NCBI GenBank assembly: GCA_963745765.1
Contig: CAVUYQ010000018.1
Span: 62,001-126,000 of the forward strand
Direction of reading: 5' to 3'
From: Ww85 sp963745765
GTDB taxonomy: Bacteria > Desulfobacterota > Desulfobulbia > Desulfobulbales > Desulfocapsaceae
Length of the DNA: 64,000 nucleotides
The translations under genes were made by a program, and so were the position numbers. Positions 9,318 to 19,857 of the stretch are shown one piece after another. Below the pieces are notes generated by a model. It was given only the letters and a program-made list of their open reading frames with translations. It did no database searches and was not told where the DNA came from. Numbering within the stretch: position 1 is the stretch's first letter; every line of letters starts with the position of its first letter.

Positions 9318-9441
9318 CTACCTTTATTATTTCCCATTGTTTTTTTCAGCCATGCCTCTTTTCTTCTTTACCCAGGTGTTTTACCATATAGTTTGGGCCG
9401 GTGAATTCTATCCTCACGTTTCTCTTCTCGGGAATTGCAGG

Positions 9442-11839
9442 ATGACGGAAGGTAGGCAGGTAAACAGGGTGATATTGAATCTGAAGAATAGTGTTCCCGG
9501 CCAGGCAGCCGGCCTTATGTTTTGGCCGCTGTTGACTGTTATCCTGGTGGTTGGTGCCCTTTATTACGAACGGGTACATGATCTCGAGGAGACGACTGCC
9601 CGCAAAGAGATGCTGCTTCTCACTACCGCCGGGCAGTTGCTGAGGTCCGGCAGTGCATCAGTCGCATCCGACATGCTCGTTGTAGCCGAGAGCAGCGCGC
9701 TTGCACGCTACCTTATCACAGCTGATCCGGCTTCATTCTCCGCCGTTGCATCCCTGTTGCGTGAGATGTCACACCATAATTATGCTTATAGCAGGATCTT
9801 TCTGCTCGACAGGGAAGGCCGCATACTTTTCTCGGTACCTCAGCATGATGAGCCGGCTGGTCAGCCTGTTGTCCTGCCGGGAAATACTCAGGATAAAACC
9901 CTTCGGGCAGCAATTCTTAATCAACCCGATGTTCCGGGTAGCGGTTTCCTGTCTTCCATAGAAGTTTCGGCTACTACCCCCGACAACCTTTTTGCTCCAA
10001 CTATCCGTTTCTCAGCGGTTTTAACAGAGCCTAAAAGCGGTCGCGATATTATTCTTGTCTTTGATTATCGTCTGTCGGAAATACATCAAGCTCTCGATAT
10101 CGTTGAAGGAAGAGAGGCGGCCCGACTTTTTCTGATCGATCCCCGGAGTTATCTGCCTGAAGTGTCGCAAAGGAGTGATAACCCGGTTGCCATTCCGTCT
10201 ATGGCCTCCGACAGAGGTGAGGGTTCCACGGAAGCAGATGTTCTTCTTCCGGTTTTCGAGGCGATACGGATGCAAGAAACAGTCTCCTGTTTTTCATGAC
10301 GGTAATCTGTTCAGTTTTGCCTTTTTCGACCTCTTCACCAAATCATATTCGACCGCCTCCGAGCATCTGGATGAAAGAACCGGACCAATTGCCCTTGCGG
10401 TTCCCGAGGAGCAATGGCTGTTTGCCTCCAGAATCCCAGCCTCTTATTTTGCAGCATACAAAAGAAGTTATATCCAGTTTCTTCTCGTTCTGGCTGCCGC
10501 GCTGCTGGTCCCGTCTGTTGTCGTCTGCGTATTTCTTGCCAAATCAAAGCTTCGTGTATACCAGGAATCTGCGTCCCGTCATCGACAGCAGGTCGTTCAT
10601 CTGGCTGAACTTGAAGAGAAGGTGAAAAAAAGGACACAGGAGCTTGATGACCGGAACCTGCAGCTCAGTGCTGAAATTGCCGAGCGCTTGGCAGCTGAGA
10701 AAAGCCTGAAACAATCCAATGAGTTACTTTCCGGAATGCTGCAAAGTCTTGACGGCGTGATCTACGTGGCGGATTTTGACAATCATGAGATTCTTTTTGC
10801 CAACGATTATCTGAAAAATCTCTTTGGTTTTGATCCGGTGGGGAAAAAATGCTGGCAGTTCATCCACTCAAGCAAAGACGGTCCGTGTGTATTCTGTACG
10901 AACAATAAACTTCTTGATGCACTTGGAGAACCGACAGGTCCAATTCAATGGGAGTATCAGAACCCGTTTAATAAAAAATGGTATGCCGCCAAGGATCAGG
11001 CCATCAGGTGGTCAAACGGGAAATATGTAAAGCTGGAAATTGCCATAGATATAACCGAACAGAAACAGTTGCAGCATTTTCTTTCCGAGGCCCGAAAGCA
11101 GGCTGATCTTGCTACAGGGATACGAAGTCGCTTTGTGGCGCTGGTGGCCCATGATCTCAAATCACCATTTTTTTCAATTACCCAGATGCTCAAACGAATA
11201 CTGGAGCGTGAGACATTTACCTATCGTGCACACCGCCAGTTCCTGGAAAATATAGTTGAAAACGGGCACCGGATGCTGCTTATGATTGATAATCTGCTCT
11301 CCATCGACCGTTTTGAAGCAGACGGTGTAAAGTTGGAAAAGGTTTTCTTTGATGTCTCGGAAATGGGTCAGGAGGTGCTGCATAATTTCAATCATCTCGC
11401 CCTTGAGAAAGGGGTAAAACTGGTTAACGCCATTCCTGCCGGCAATATGATATACGCCGACAAATACCTCTACTTTGTGGTGTTGAATAACCTGCTCTCC
11501 AATGCCATCAAATTCAGTGAACCCGGTGGAACAATTGAATTGTTCATCCCCGATCAGACCAGAGCGATGATGGTTGCGGTAAAGGATAACGGCAGGGGGA
11601 TGAGTGCAGAGTATGTTGAAAATCTGTTCAAGGAAGATGTGAAAACGAGTAATAGGGGAACGAAGGGAGAGAAGGGAAGCGGACTCGGGCTTATCTTTTG
11701 TCAGGATATTCTAAAGGCCCATAATGGCATTATCGAAGTGGAATCAGCGTGCGGCGTTGGCACAACCTTTCGCATCTCATTGCCCGAAGTCTGCCGGGCC
11801 GATGTAAATAATCTTCCCGCCTCCGCGGGAGAACAGTAA
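9442..11839 (+). pseudogene. Membrane PAS sensor histidine kinase (one frameshift)
   Basis: Two-component kinase. The first piece has a membrane helix (LMFWPLLTVILVVGALYY) and an extracytoplasmic sensor domain. The second has another helix (FLLVLAAALLVPSVVVCVFL), a coiled coil (about 10575-10720), a PAS domain with a Cys motif (KKCWQFIHSSKDGPCVFC), HisKA (VALVAHDLKSPFFS) and HATPase (NNLLSNAIKFS, DNGRGM, GSGLGL). The frame changes somewhere in 10200-10285. An earlier in-frame ATG at 9241 would overlap phoR; ATG 9442 is more likely. No response regulator gene is adjacent. The ligand is unknown. Confidence 0.8.
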
Positions 11840-13357
11840 AACCATGGGCAGCGTGGCACCGGCTGGAAAATCAGACGGCAGAAGGTAGCCTGCTTTTTTT
11901 GATCCGGTTCCTGATAATCAGCCGCTTTCTCTTTATTCGGCGCCAGTTCATTGCTTTCATTCTGCCGAGGCCGCAAGGCCTGCAATGCCGCTTCCACTGC
12001 CTCAGATGCTGTCCGGCCGCCGGCTGTCGCTGGTGGTTCAGATACAAGAATTGTTTCAATAATACGATAGTTGGTCAATCTCTCTGGTGGTAGCGACGGC
12101 AGGATTTCACCGCTTTCTTCCGAATGGTGCAAAATGTTTGCGGCAACCAGCCTGTCTCGAATTATCTCTAGCATATCAGTCTCGTAGAAGGGATAAGCAG
12201 CGGTCATATCTGCCAGTGTCGTTCCCTGGTGTGCTGAAAAGCGTGATGTGACGAGAATGCACAAGTCAAGAGCGCAACTGATCTGTAGAGCAGGCGCGGC
12301 GGGGGTTGCGATAAGCCGATACGATGAAAGGTTCTGGATGGCAAAGGCGACCTGGGCACCGAACAGTACAAAGAGCCAACCGAGGTATATCCAGGCGAGA
12401 AAGAGCGGAATGGAGGCAAATGATCCGTAGATTGCATTATATTGTGCCACGCCGACCTGCATGCTGATGTAGATATTCTGTGTTGCGAACCACAGAAATC
12501 CGGCGAGGGTGGCTCCGATCATGGTCGGGATTTTTTTAATCCTGGTATTTGGAAAAAAAATATAAAGAATATAGATTGTTATAGATAAGAATAAGATAGG
12601 AACACCCTGCAGCAGGAGGGTCTGGAGCCCGGCGGCAGGGATGAAGCGTTGTATCGATGTCACCAGATAGTCATTTTCCAGAATTGCTCCGGCCGCCAGG
12701 GCCACGTTGATGGATAACGGCAGGAGTACCATGAGGGTCAGGTAGTCGGAAATCTTCCTCAGAATTGAGCGGCTGTTTTCAACATGCCAGATGCCATTCA
12801 TGGCGGTTTCTATCTGGCCGAGAACGAGAATGACCGAGAGAAAGATACCAAGCATGCCGAAGGTTCCGAGCGTTGCAAAATTAGTCCGGTCAACATAGGC
12901 AAAAATCTTGTTAACCACTGAGCGCAGGTGCTCTGTCAGATTTCTATTGCCTGACTGGTCCGGTTCCGTTGCCGTGTCCGGGTAAGGCTCGGTGTTTTTG
13001 CTTCCAGGATCTGAATGGAGTTGGGCACCCGACTGCTCCAGTGTATCAATATAGCGATAGACAACTTCGCCGTAACTGATCGCCGCCGCCAAGGCCCTTC
13101 ACTACGGCAGTGCTCATGGCCAGCATCGGCACCATGGACAACAGCAAGGCGTAAGTCAGGGCTCCGGAGCGCAAGGTGAGCCGGTTGATCTCCATCTCAC
13201 GGAAACTTATCAACACTATTCTGACTAATGTATGTAGCCATTTGACAAGAGAATTTCCTTTAGAGAAAGGGGTGCCGGCCCAGCGGACGATCCTCTCTTT
13301 CCAGGAAGATGCACGCTTTTGATTTCCCGTTAAGGTCCTTGTCATATCAGGTGTCAT
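11701..13357 (-). pseudogene. YihY/BrkB-family membrane protein (frameshifted)
   Basis: Polytopic inner-membrane protein of the YihY/BrkB family (once called ribonuclease BN). The N-terminal piece has the family start (RSGALTYALLLSMVPMLAM) and breaks near 13070. The second piece has about five further helices and the conserved loop AQYNAIYGSFASIPLFLAWI, then a soluble winged-helix-like tail. It overlaps the end of the preceding hybrid kinase gene. At its 3' end the frame runs 139 bp into the convergent sensor kinase gene, which suggests a lost stop through a further frameshift near 11880, where an adjacent frame ends. The molecular function of the family is unsettled. Confidence 0.75.
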
Positions 13358-15014
13358 ACCATTTCTCAATTATCTTAAAGACGGTTTCCCTCTTGATCGG
13401 TTTGGAGATATAGTCGTTCATCCCCGCCTCTAAACATTTTTCCCGGTCACCGGGCATGGTATAGGCCGTCATTGCCACGATAGGTATGGGGTGTCCGCCC
13501 GATCTGATGAGACGGGTCGCTTCAAGACCATCCATTTCAGGCATCTGGACATCCATCAGGATGATATCAAAATGTTCAGGTTGCCGCTGAAAAAGATCAA
13601 CCGCCTGCCTGCCATTATTGACCACCTCGACGTTGTAGCCTGCCTTGCGCAGCATCATGGTGGCCAGCTTCTGGTTCACAGGATTATCTTCTGCGAGCAG
13701 AAGGCGTGTTGATTGTTTGATCTCCTCACGGACCGAGTATTGCGTTATCAGCGACTTCCGGCTCCTGCTCTCATCGGCAGTGCTGTTGCCGAGAATTTTG
13801 GAGATTGTTTTGAAGAGGATAGGACGTCTTGTCGGTTTGGTCAAAAAAGCTGAAAAGCCGGCTTCTTTGCATCGCGCTGCAATTTTTTCGTTGGATGAGG
13901 TGTAGGCCAGAAGAGGGATGTCCTTCAGTGGCGACTCGTCTGCACGAATCAGCGAGGCTATCTCATAGCCGGAATAATACGGCATGATAATATCAACGAT
14001 GGCAATATCATAGGGATGTCCGGAGTGAGCGCCTTCCTTGAGCATGGCAAGGGTTTGTCTCTCGTCCGTAAGGGTGTCGACCTGCATGCCGATATGTTGA
14101 AGGATAGAACCGAGAATTTTACCGTTTGCCCTGTTATCATCAACGATGAGAACCTTTTTGTTTTTCAGGACTCCTGTTCTGACAGGGTTTCGGGGTGTGG
14201 GAGCTGCCTTTTTCATAACGGCGGTGAAGTAGACAGTTGTACCCTTTTCCATCGTGCTGTCGAGCCAGACGTGGCCGTTCATCAGGGCTGATAGACTGCG
14301 GCAGATAGATAGGCCCAGACCGGTTCCCCCGAATTTGCGTGTAGTGGAATCATCAGCCTGCTTAAACGCTTCAAATACCGTTTCATGCTTTTCAGATGGA
14401 ATGCCTATACCGGTATCTCTGATGGTGCTCTGCAGGGTAATGGTTTTGTCATTTTCCTCCACCACGTCGATGGAGAGTTCAATTTCTCCTTTTTCTGTAA
14501 ACTTTACTGCGTTGCCAAGCAGGTTAATGAGCACCTGGCGGAACCGTCCGGGATCACCTTTGACGTTGGCGGGAACATCCTCCCCGATGCGGCATAACAC
14601 TTCAACCGGTTTACCGGTGACCCGGGGACGAACCATTTTACAGGCATCATGGGCGGTAATCTCCGGGTCGAAGCTGAGGTACTCCAGGCTCATCTGGCCG
14701 GCTTCAACTTTGGAAAAGTCAAGGATATCATTGATCAGTTCGAGCAAGGCCTCGCCACTGCGTTTTATGATGGAAACACACTCCTGCTGTTCCTCGTCGA
14801 GGTCGGTACCGAGCATCATTTCAGTAATTCCGATGATACCGTTCATCGGCGTGCGGATTTCATGACTCATGCTGGCAAGAAACTGGCTCTTTGCCAGGTT
14901 TGCCGATTCTGCAGCAAGTTTGGCCTGGAGCAATTCTTTCGTCCGGCGCTCAACTTCTTCCTGCAGCAGCTGCGCATAGTCCTGCTTTTCAGAAATGTGT
15001 TCTTGATGTGTCAT
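13347..15014 (-). CDS. Soluble hybrid histidine kinase with two receiver domains
   Basis: 555 aa, no membrane segment. A short coiled coil (residues 10-45) leads into HisKA with His51 (SMSHEIRTPMNGI), HATPase (NLLGNAVKFT, DTGIGIP, GTGLGLS), then two receivers: the first with VLIVDDN, IVDIIMP and a Lys in FLTKPTRR, the second with LLLAEDNPVNQ, ILMDVQMPEMDG and YISKPIKR. The layout resembles BarA/Rpf-type kinases without a sensor or Hpt domain, so input probably comes from a partner protein and output through a separate Hpt protein. It follows the MoaE-like gene by 13 bp. Confidence 0.9.
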   Translation of the reverse strand: MTHQEHISEKQDYAQLLQEEVERRTKELLQAKLAAESANLAKSQFLASMSHEIRTPMNGIIGITEMMLGTDLDEEQQECVSIIKRSGEALLELINDILDFSKVEAGQMSLEYLSFDPEITAHDACKMVRPRVTGKPVEVLCRIGEDVPANVKGDPGRFRQVLINLLGNAVKFTEKGEIELSIDVVEENDKTITLQSTIRDTGIGIPSEKHETVFEAFKQADDSTTRKFGGTGLGLSICRSLSALMNGHVWLDSTMEKGTTVYFTAVMKKAAPTPRNPVRTGVLKNKKVLIVDDNRANGKILGSILQHIGMQVDTLTDERQTLAMLKEGAHSGHPYDIAIVDIIMPYYSGYEIASLIRADESPLKDIPLLAYTSSNEKIAARCKEAGFSAFLTKPTRRPILFKTISKILGNSTADESRSRKSLITQYSVREEIKQSTRLLLAEDNPVNQKLATMMLRKAGYNVEVVNNGRQAVDLFQRQPEHFDIILMDVQMPEMDGLEATRLIRSGGHPIPIVAMTAYTMPGDREKCLEAGMNDYISKPIKRETVFKIIEKWYDT

Positions 15015-15027
15015 TGCTTCTGCGTTG

Positions 15028-15396
15028 TCATCGGTCGTCAGTCAGTTCACGTTTGCTGACGGCCTCGAGTTTTATCCGGTCCAGCAGTCCGGCCAGAACG
15101 GGTTTGACATTCTCCCTGAGATCACCGGCGACAATGATAAATAAGAGGTCATCTCCGGGTTTGAGGGTACCGGTATGTGTTTCAACAATGATATCATATA
15201 TGCCTTCGTGCTGTAAAAACTCTTCGCGGATATCTTCAAGCAGCGCATGGTCAACCACTACTTCGACAGCGACAACCTGGCGGTGGTCTTCCCGGGACCA
15301 TGCTCGCACGGTGCCATTATGAATAAGTATCATGCCGACATGTTCGGTGAAATCCGGCCGTAACTTTAATTCGGCGATCTTCTGGCTGATATCCAC
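15028..15396 (-). CDS. MoaE-like molybdopterin synthase large-subunit homologue
   Basis: 122 aa. The pattern GMILIHNGTVRAWSR ... GDDLLFIIVAGDLRENV matches the MoaE fold, and the C-terminal IKLEAVSKRE keeps two lysines that line up with the catalytic pair of MoaE (LKxxxxxWKRE in E. coli). MoaE with MoaD converts precursor Z to molybdopterin. No moaD, moaA or moaC is nearby, and the protein is shorter than E. coli MoaE (150 aa). It may be a MoaE-family paralogue with another role. A leftward cluster with the hybrid kinase is likely. Confidence 0.7.
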   Translation of the reverse strand: MDISQKIAELKLRPDFTEHVGMILIHNGTVRAWSREDHRQVVAVEVVVDHALLEDIREEFLQHEGIYDIIVETHTGTLKPGDDLLFIIVAGDLRENVKPVLAGLLDRIKLEAVSKRELTDDR

Positions 15397-15422
15397 GTTT
15401 GATCTCCTTTTCTCTGTTTTCG

Positions 15423-17324
15423 TTACATCTCGCTCAGAATGGGTATCTGCAGACTGCCGGAGGAATCAAGATGATCGAAATCCAGCCTGTCATTATACTT
15501 TTTCAATAACCAGAGGGGCACGCCAAATTTTTTATGACAGATATCCCAGATGGTATCTCCTTCCTTTACGCGATAAGATTTTACCCCGATGACGGTATAT
15601 GAATTAAAAAAATCTTCCTGTATCTCCTGATGAAAATCAAAGCGTGTCTCCTCAAAGTCGGAAACGGTGGTTGCCAAAAAATCGAGTACCAGTGTCTGGC
15701 CGGGATGGATATCTTCGTTGGCTGCCCATGTTGTTGTTGGTGTGAATCGACCGCGGGGTTACCTTGAGCCAGTCGGCAATCAGCCCCACGGATTCCTCCG
15801 GTTGCACCTCGATGGTGCCTGAAACAAGCTGGTTATACTGCTGTACATTGAAGACCTTGAGGTTGCCGGCAACCTCAAGCTGTCTTCCGTATAGAGTAAT
15901 TCGGATTTTCCAACCGCGGACTTCTTGCTATCAGCGAGAAGGGGGGCAGATAGCTGATCGGACTGAAAGGATGGTTTTGCCGTGACAGTTTCATTCGAAG
16001 GCGGAATGCGCAGGTTTTGGCCAACGCGGATCATCCCATTGCTGTTGAGGTTATTCACCTGGATCAGCCTCGCCAGTGAAACTTTATGGTTGAGCGCGAT
16101 GGCTCCGGTCGTATCGCCCGGTCTGACCTGGTAGAATGCGCTTCTTTTCTGTTCCTTCTTGAATAGTGAGGCGGGTGCACTGGTAATGAGCGTATTCTGC
16201 TTGAAATGATACGGCAACTTCAGGATGTATGCAGCCGGAATATACTTGGTACCCTTGAAGACCGGATCTCTGAGCGATGGATTGTGGTGTTGCAGGATGT
16301 CCTGGTCAATACCGAGGTATCTGCAAAGTTTGGCTGCATCTGTATAGGCGGGAAGTTTCACCGACACATAGCGGATTGGTTCAGCAAGCTTAACCTGGCC
16401 GGATTGTTCAATTTTTTTTGCCACCTTAACAGCGGCAAGAAATTCCGAGTAGAAATTCCGCGAGGCGAATTTGAAGTGACCTGTGCGATAATTTTTAAAA
16501 ATGTTCTGGTAACTACCCTCCTGATCAAGAGCCCTGCGCATCCCTGCCGGGCCATAATTGTAAGCTGTGAGAGCAAGGGGCCAACTGCCGAGGCTCAAAT
16601 AATTGCGCTTTAGGAAAGCGGCGGCGGCAACCGCCGATATCAACGGGTCTCGACGCTCATCGATAATGTAGTCAATTCTGAGGAATTCCTTGCCGGTACT
16701 GCGGGTGAATTGCCATATGCCGGCAGCTCCAAATTTACTGTAAGCCGACGGGTTAAATGAGGATTCAACATGGGGAAGGTAAGCAAGATCTGTCGGTAGA
16801 TCGTACGACCTGAAAATACGTTTCAGCTCTTCCATGTAGATGCCGGATCGTATTACGCCTTCCTGAAAGCGTTCCTTGAGCCCCCGCTGTGAACGGATGT
16901 TTTGCGCAGCACGGTGCAGTTCAGAAGAGGAGACGGCTGTTTCGAAAAGATTGATGACCCGTTTCTCCTCAGCATTAGCGGGGGAGCCGTTCTTAGACAG
17001 TTTCAGCAGCAAAGCGGCATAATCTCTCTTGATCCTTTCCACAATAACATCGTTATATTGTTGTGATCCCGGTATGTTTTCATCTTTCAGTGAGATAATA
17101 GCATAAATACGGTCAAGATGATCCTGATCATGAATAATTGCGGTATTCACTGAATAGGTCGAGTATATTTTCTCCCAGAATTCGACATTTTTTGAAATGA
17201 TACGGTATTCCGGGAAAGTGGCGGGATCTGCGGTGGTCGAGGCAATGCAGACTATTGACTGCAGTAGTGAGACCAGCAGGAGCAGCCATAGCAGACGGAA
17301 GTGAAAGTGAAAATACTGGTTCAA
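15423..17324 (-). pseudogene. LysM-containing lytic transglycosylase, MltD type (two frameshifts)
   Basis: Exported murein lytic transglycosylase. A signal peptide (LLWLLLLVSLLQSIVCIAS) is followed by the SLT domain with catalytic Glu in PHVESSFNPSAYS, then FGAAGIWQF and ALTAYNYGPAG. A first LysM (YQVRPGDTTGAIALNH) and, after two frame changes, a last LysM (YRVKEGDTIWDICHKKFGVP) complete it. The first change, near 15903-15912, leads into ITLYGRQLEVAGN; the second, near 15735, leads into AANEDIHPGQTLVLDFLATT. Both rejoin sensible sequence, so one gene is meant. It releases anhydromuropeptides during wall turnover. Confidence 0.82.
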
Positions 17325-17492
17325 TGGTCATGGGGGGATTACATTCTGCCTACTTCTCAAGATAAATGAAGGGGCCATGAACTTCCTCATGCCCGTTTTT
17401 CTGATTCTTGGAACCGGCTCTGATACGGTTTAACGTATTGTTTAAGGACAGTTCAATTCTAATGCAAATTAACGGAATAACAAGGAGAGAGT

Positions 17493-17978
17493 GTGTACAA
17501 ACCGATATTGGCGACACTCGGGTACGTGATGTCGCCGGATGCGCAGCGGACGTTACTTGTGCATCGCAACAGACGTCAGGATGATGTCCACTATGGCAAG
17601 TTTAACGGGCTTGGCGGAAAAATGGAACCTGGAGAACATATCACTCAGTGCCTATCGCGCGAAATCTTTGAGGAAGCGGGAATCAGGTGTGGCAAAATAA
17701 TCCTGAGAGGGACCATAAATTGGACAGGGTTCGGTCCCGAGGGTGAGGACTGGTTCGGATTTATTTACCGTATAGACACCTTTAGCGGGACTCCTTTTCG
17801 GCAAAACGATGAAGGGGAACTCGTCTGGTTTCCTGTTGAGGACTTGCTCAGCCTACCGATGTGGGAAGGAGACAGATATTTCCTGCCGCTGGTCTTTGAC
17901 GATGATCCGGGAATTTTTCACGGCTTCATGCCCTATCAGGACGATAAACCTCTGAGTTGGGAATATACCCGCTCATAG
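17493..17978 (+). CDS. Nudix hydrolase, MutT/MTH1-like
   Basis: 161 aa, GTG start after AAGGAGAG. The Nudix box is complete, beginning GGKMEPGEH and ending REIFEEAGI, and binds Mg2+ to cleave nucleoside diphosphates linked to another group. The short single-domain build and GDRYFLPLVFDD segment resemble the 8-oxo-dGTP/2-OH-dATP cleaning enzymes, but substrate cannot be fixed from sequence. Stand-alone gene between the divergent transglycosylase and the cell-division pair. Confidence 0.88.
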   Translation: MYKPILATLGYVMSPDAQRTLLVHRNRRQDDVHYGKFNGLGGKMEPGEHITQCLSREIFEEAGIRCGKIILRGTINWTGFGPEGEDWFGFIYRIDTFSGTPFRQNDEGELVWFPVEDLLSLPMWEGDRYFLPLVFDDDPGIFHGFMPYQDDKPLSWEYTRS

Positions 17979-18089
17979 TGTTACCTGCAGGCAAATTGAA
18001 CAGCGAGTGACTGGGGGTATTTGCTCTTGCACCGTGAAGGTGGCATGGTATAGTCTATTATTATCAATAGAATTATCAGGGGAAAGAAT

Positions 18090-18431
18090 ATGGGCAGGGA
18101 TAGCGAGTTGATTCGTCTTGAAGCGTATGTAGGGCGGCTGCTTGATGAGTTTTCAAATCTGAGAGTGGAAAAACAGCGGCTGGAGCAGGAAATTCAAGAG
18201 CAATATACTGAGAATAAACGGTTGAAGAAGGCACTTGAGTTAGTTGACAGCGAACGGACGGATGTCAGCGATCGGGTAAGCTCACTGATTGAACGGCTTG
18301 AGCAATGGGAGTCGGAACTTGAAATCGATGCACCGGCGGATGGTTTTTTGGGGCAGGTAACAGTCGATAAGGACACGTCCGGACCGGGGGGCCGACCAGG
18401 AAACAGGGGAAACTGGGGAAGATGGCGTTAA
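18090..18431 (+). CDS. Small coiled-coil protein, ZapB-like
   Basis: 113 aa with RBS GGGGAAAG. Residues 5-75 form a continuous charged heptad-type coiled coil (LEAYVGRLLDEFSNLRVEK and on), followed by a Gly/Arg-rich tail (GGRPGNRGNWGRWR). It directly precedes zapA, a neighbourhood typical for ZapB-like Z-ring factors, so a cell-division role is inferred from position and shape rather than from specific residues. Confidence 0.65.
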   Translation: MGRDSELIRLEAYVGRLLDEFSNLRVEKQRLEQEIQEQYTENKRLKKALELVDSERTDVSDRVSSLIERLEQWESELEIDAPADGFLGQVTVDKDTSGPGGRPGNRGNWGRWR

Positions 18432-18507
18432 CGTCCAGAAACGGTTGTTTAACACCTGAATCCTGATACATCCTGGTGCTCACTTGCGACTCGAGTTTTT
18501 CAGAAAT

Positions 18508-18669
18508 TTGGAGCTTGCTTTCTCGCCCGATCCCTGTGCTATGCTTGAAATATTTATATCGTAATACAAGCTGCATGCACCCACCCCATGCACGTTTCTT
18601 TCAGGGTGCTTAGCGGTAGAATTTCTCGCATGCCTTGATCGCGGACGAATGACCTTGTTATTCAAGGTT
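18508..18669 (+). repeat. Palindromic interspersed repeat, copy 3 (degenerate, with central insertion)
   Basis: The left arm is worn (GCTTTCTCGCCCGATCCCTGTGC ATGCTTGAAAT), while the right arm is clear (GAATTTCTCGCATGCCTTGATC and TTATTCAAGGTTC). The centre carries about 25 extra bases containing a small inverted pair GCATGCAC / CCATGCAC. It lies between the ZapB-like gene and zapA, so it would be transcribed with them. Confidence 0.7.
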
Positions 18670-18715
18670 CTATTTACTTTTAGCGTATTTTGGGGAAGCA
18701 GGAGCGTGTAAGGTT

Positions 18716-19024
18716 ATGCCTGAGTCGGAACGACTGGTAAAATTTCATTTACTGGGACAGGATCTTGCATTTTATACTACTTCATCGGAAGAAGAGGTGA
18801 AGAAAATTCTCTCTTTTGTACAGCAGCAGATCGAAGGTGATAATAATCAACCCGGAGGAAAGGGGCCGATTCCGGTGCACAAGGTTGCCGTGATGACCTG
18901 CCTGAATCTTGCTTCCAAGTATCTGACGCTGGAAGGCGAATTCGAGAGCTACAAAAAGAGCATGGAACACAAGCTCGGATCATTGAACAAAAGGCTGGAT
19001 ATGTTCCTGACTACAGGAAAATAG
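18716..19024 (+). CDS. zapA: Cell division protein ZapA
   Basis: 102 aa, the usual ZapA length. The N-terminal globular part (VKFHLLGQDLAFYTTSSEEE) is followed by a long helix containing the conserved AVMTCLNLASKYLTLEGEF. ZapA bundles FtsZ filaments at the division ring. Position fits: zapA, then a 6S-like RNA, then rny is a recurrent order in Desulfobacterota and relatives. A palindromic repeat separates it from the ZapB-like gene. Confidence 0.9.
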   Translation: MPESERLVKFHLLGQDLAFYTTSSEEEVKKILSFVQQQIEGDNNQPGGKGPIPVHKVAVMTCLNLASKYLTLEGEFESYKKSMEHKLGSLNKRLDMFLTTGK

Positions 19025-19184
19025 GAGCCTGGAAGTTTTGGCTTTAGTTTTTAAGAATATCTGCTAAAATGTAATTATCAATAGACTTTGTAGCTTTTTG
19101 TTTTTATAGTAAATACATGATATATACGGGCACTTATGATGTCCCGTCTTCCTGGAACGCGAGAAGGACGTCACAGGAAGGTAT

Positions 19185-19357
19185 CTTTTTTCCCTGCGCT
19201 GTTGGTGATTTGTAGTGTTGTTGAGCCAACTCTCATAACTAGGGATCTACCACTATCATCAGATGTGAAATCAAACGATTTCACTGAGGTTGATATGCGG
19301 GTCCCACCTATTTCGATAGGTTTAACGTGTTCTACAGACACGGCAGGGTGGGGAAAA
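19185..19357 (+). ncRNA. ssrS: Candidate 6S RNA
   Basis: About 173 nt downstream of zapA, the usual place for 6S RNA. The ends pair (TTTTTTCCCTGC at 19185-19196 with GCAGGGTGGGGAAAA at 19343-19357). An apical stem is capped by the perfect hairpin GTGAAAT/ATTTCAC (19265-19284) and extended by TATCATC/GGTTGATA. Between them lies a large unpaired bubble with a small hairpin CCTATTTCGATAGG (19307-19320) on its 3' side, as in known 6S. 6S mimics an open promoter and sequesters sigma-70 RNA polymerase. Exact ends are estimates. Confidence 0.7.
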
Positions 19358-19857
19358 TTCTTTTCAACGATGATCGGCAAGGAGGTCGGTTGCCGTTTTA
19401 ATATAGAGGTAGTCAAGAGGTTCTGGGAAATATAAGTAATCTCGGTTGACTACCTATTTTGATGTAATAACGGTTAATTACAGTGACTACCCAGAAGTGG
19501 AAAGACTGTAAAGAAATGCAACAGGTGTCCATCAGCTCAGGCGATTATTATGAGATCGATGATGCGAATTGTCGATCTTATGTATAAAGGATTGTTGTCT
19601 GGTCTCCGTCGTTGTTGGCTGGTTTTAGATAAGTGCATGATTGACTGCTTCTCTTGTGTGTTGCGACTCGTGAAAGATAGATTTGAGCCCGGGCTTCGAT
19701 CACGAGTGTGGAGTGTGCAAAAGCCGTACATGTTATCTTATCTGATTTAAGGGTATGTATTATCTGTCCTTTCTTTATTGATTTCCCACCTCTCGCCCGT
19801 TGTTCCGGGTACGCCGATTTTCCCTGTAGTCATCCGATACCCAGAGGATAGTTTTAT
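19358..19857 (+). other. Intergenic stretch downstream of 6S candidate
   Basis: No convincing gene. A 9-bp perfect inverted repeat GGTAGTCAA (19409-19417) / TTGACTACC (19446-19454) followed by TATTTT could end the upstream transcript, and a third related GTGACTACC lies at 19482-19490. A 66-codon frame at 19550-19750 lacks a ribosome site and recognisable features. The rny leader with AGAGGATAG lies at the right end. Confidence 0.4.

Noticed and set aside
19171..19416. 81-codon leftward open frame over the 6S region
   Set aside because: It is the mirror of a structured RNA and has no ribosome site or known domain.
19550..19750. 66-codon rightward open frame between 6S and rny
   Set aside because: No Shine-Dalgarno, odd Cys/Trp-rich composition, no recognisable similarity.
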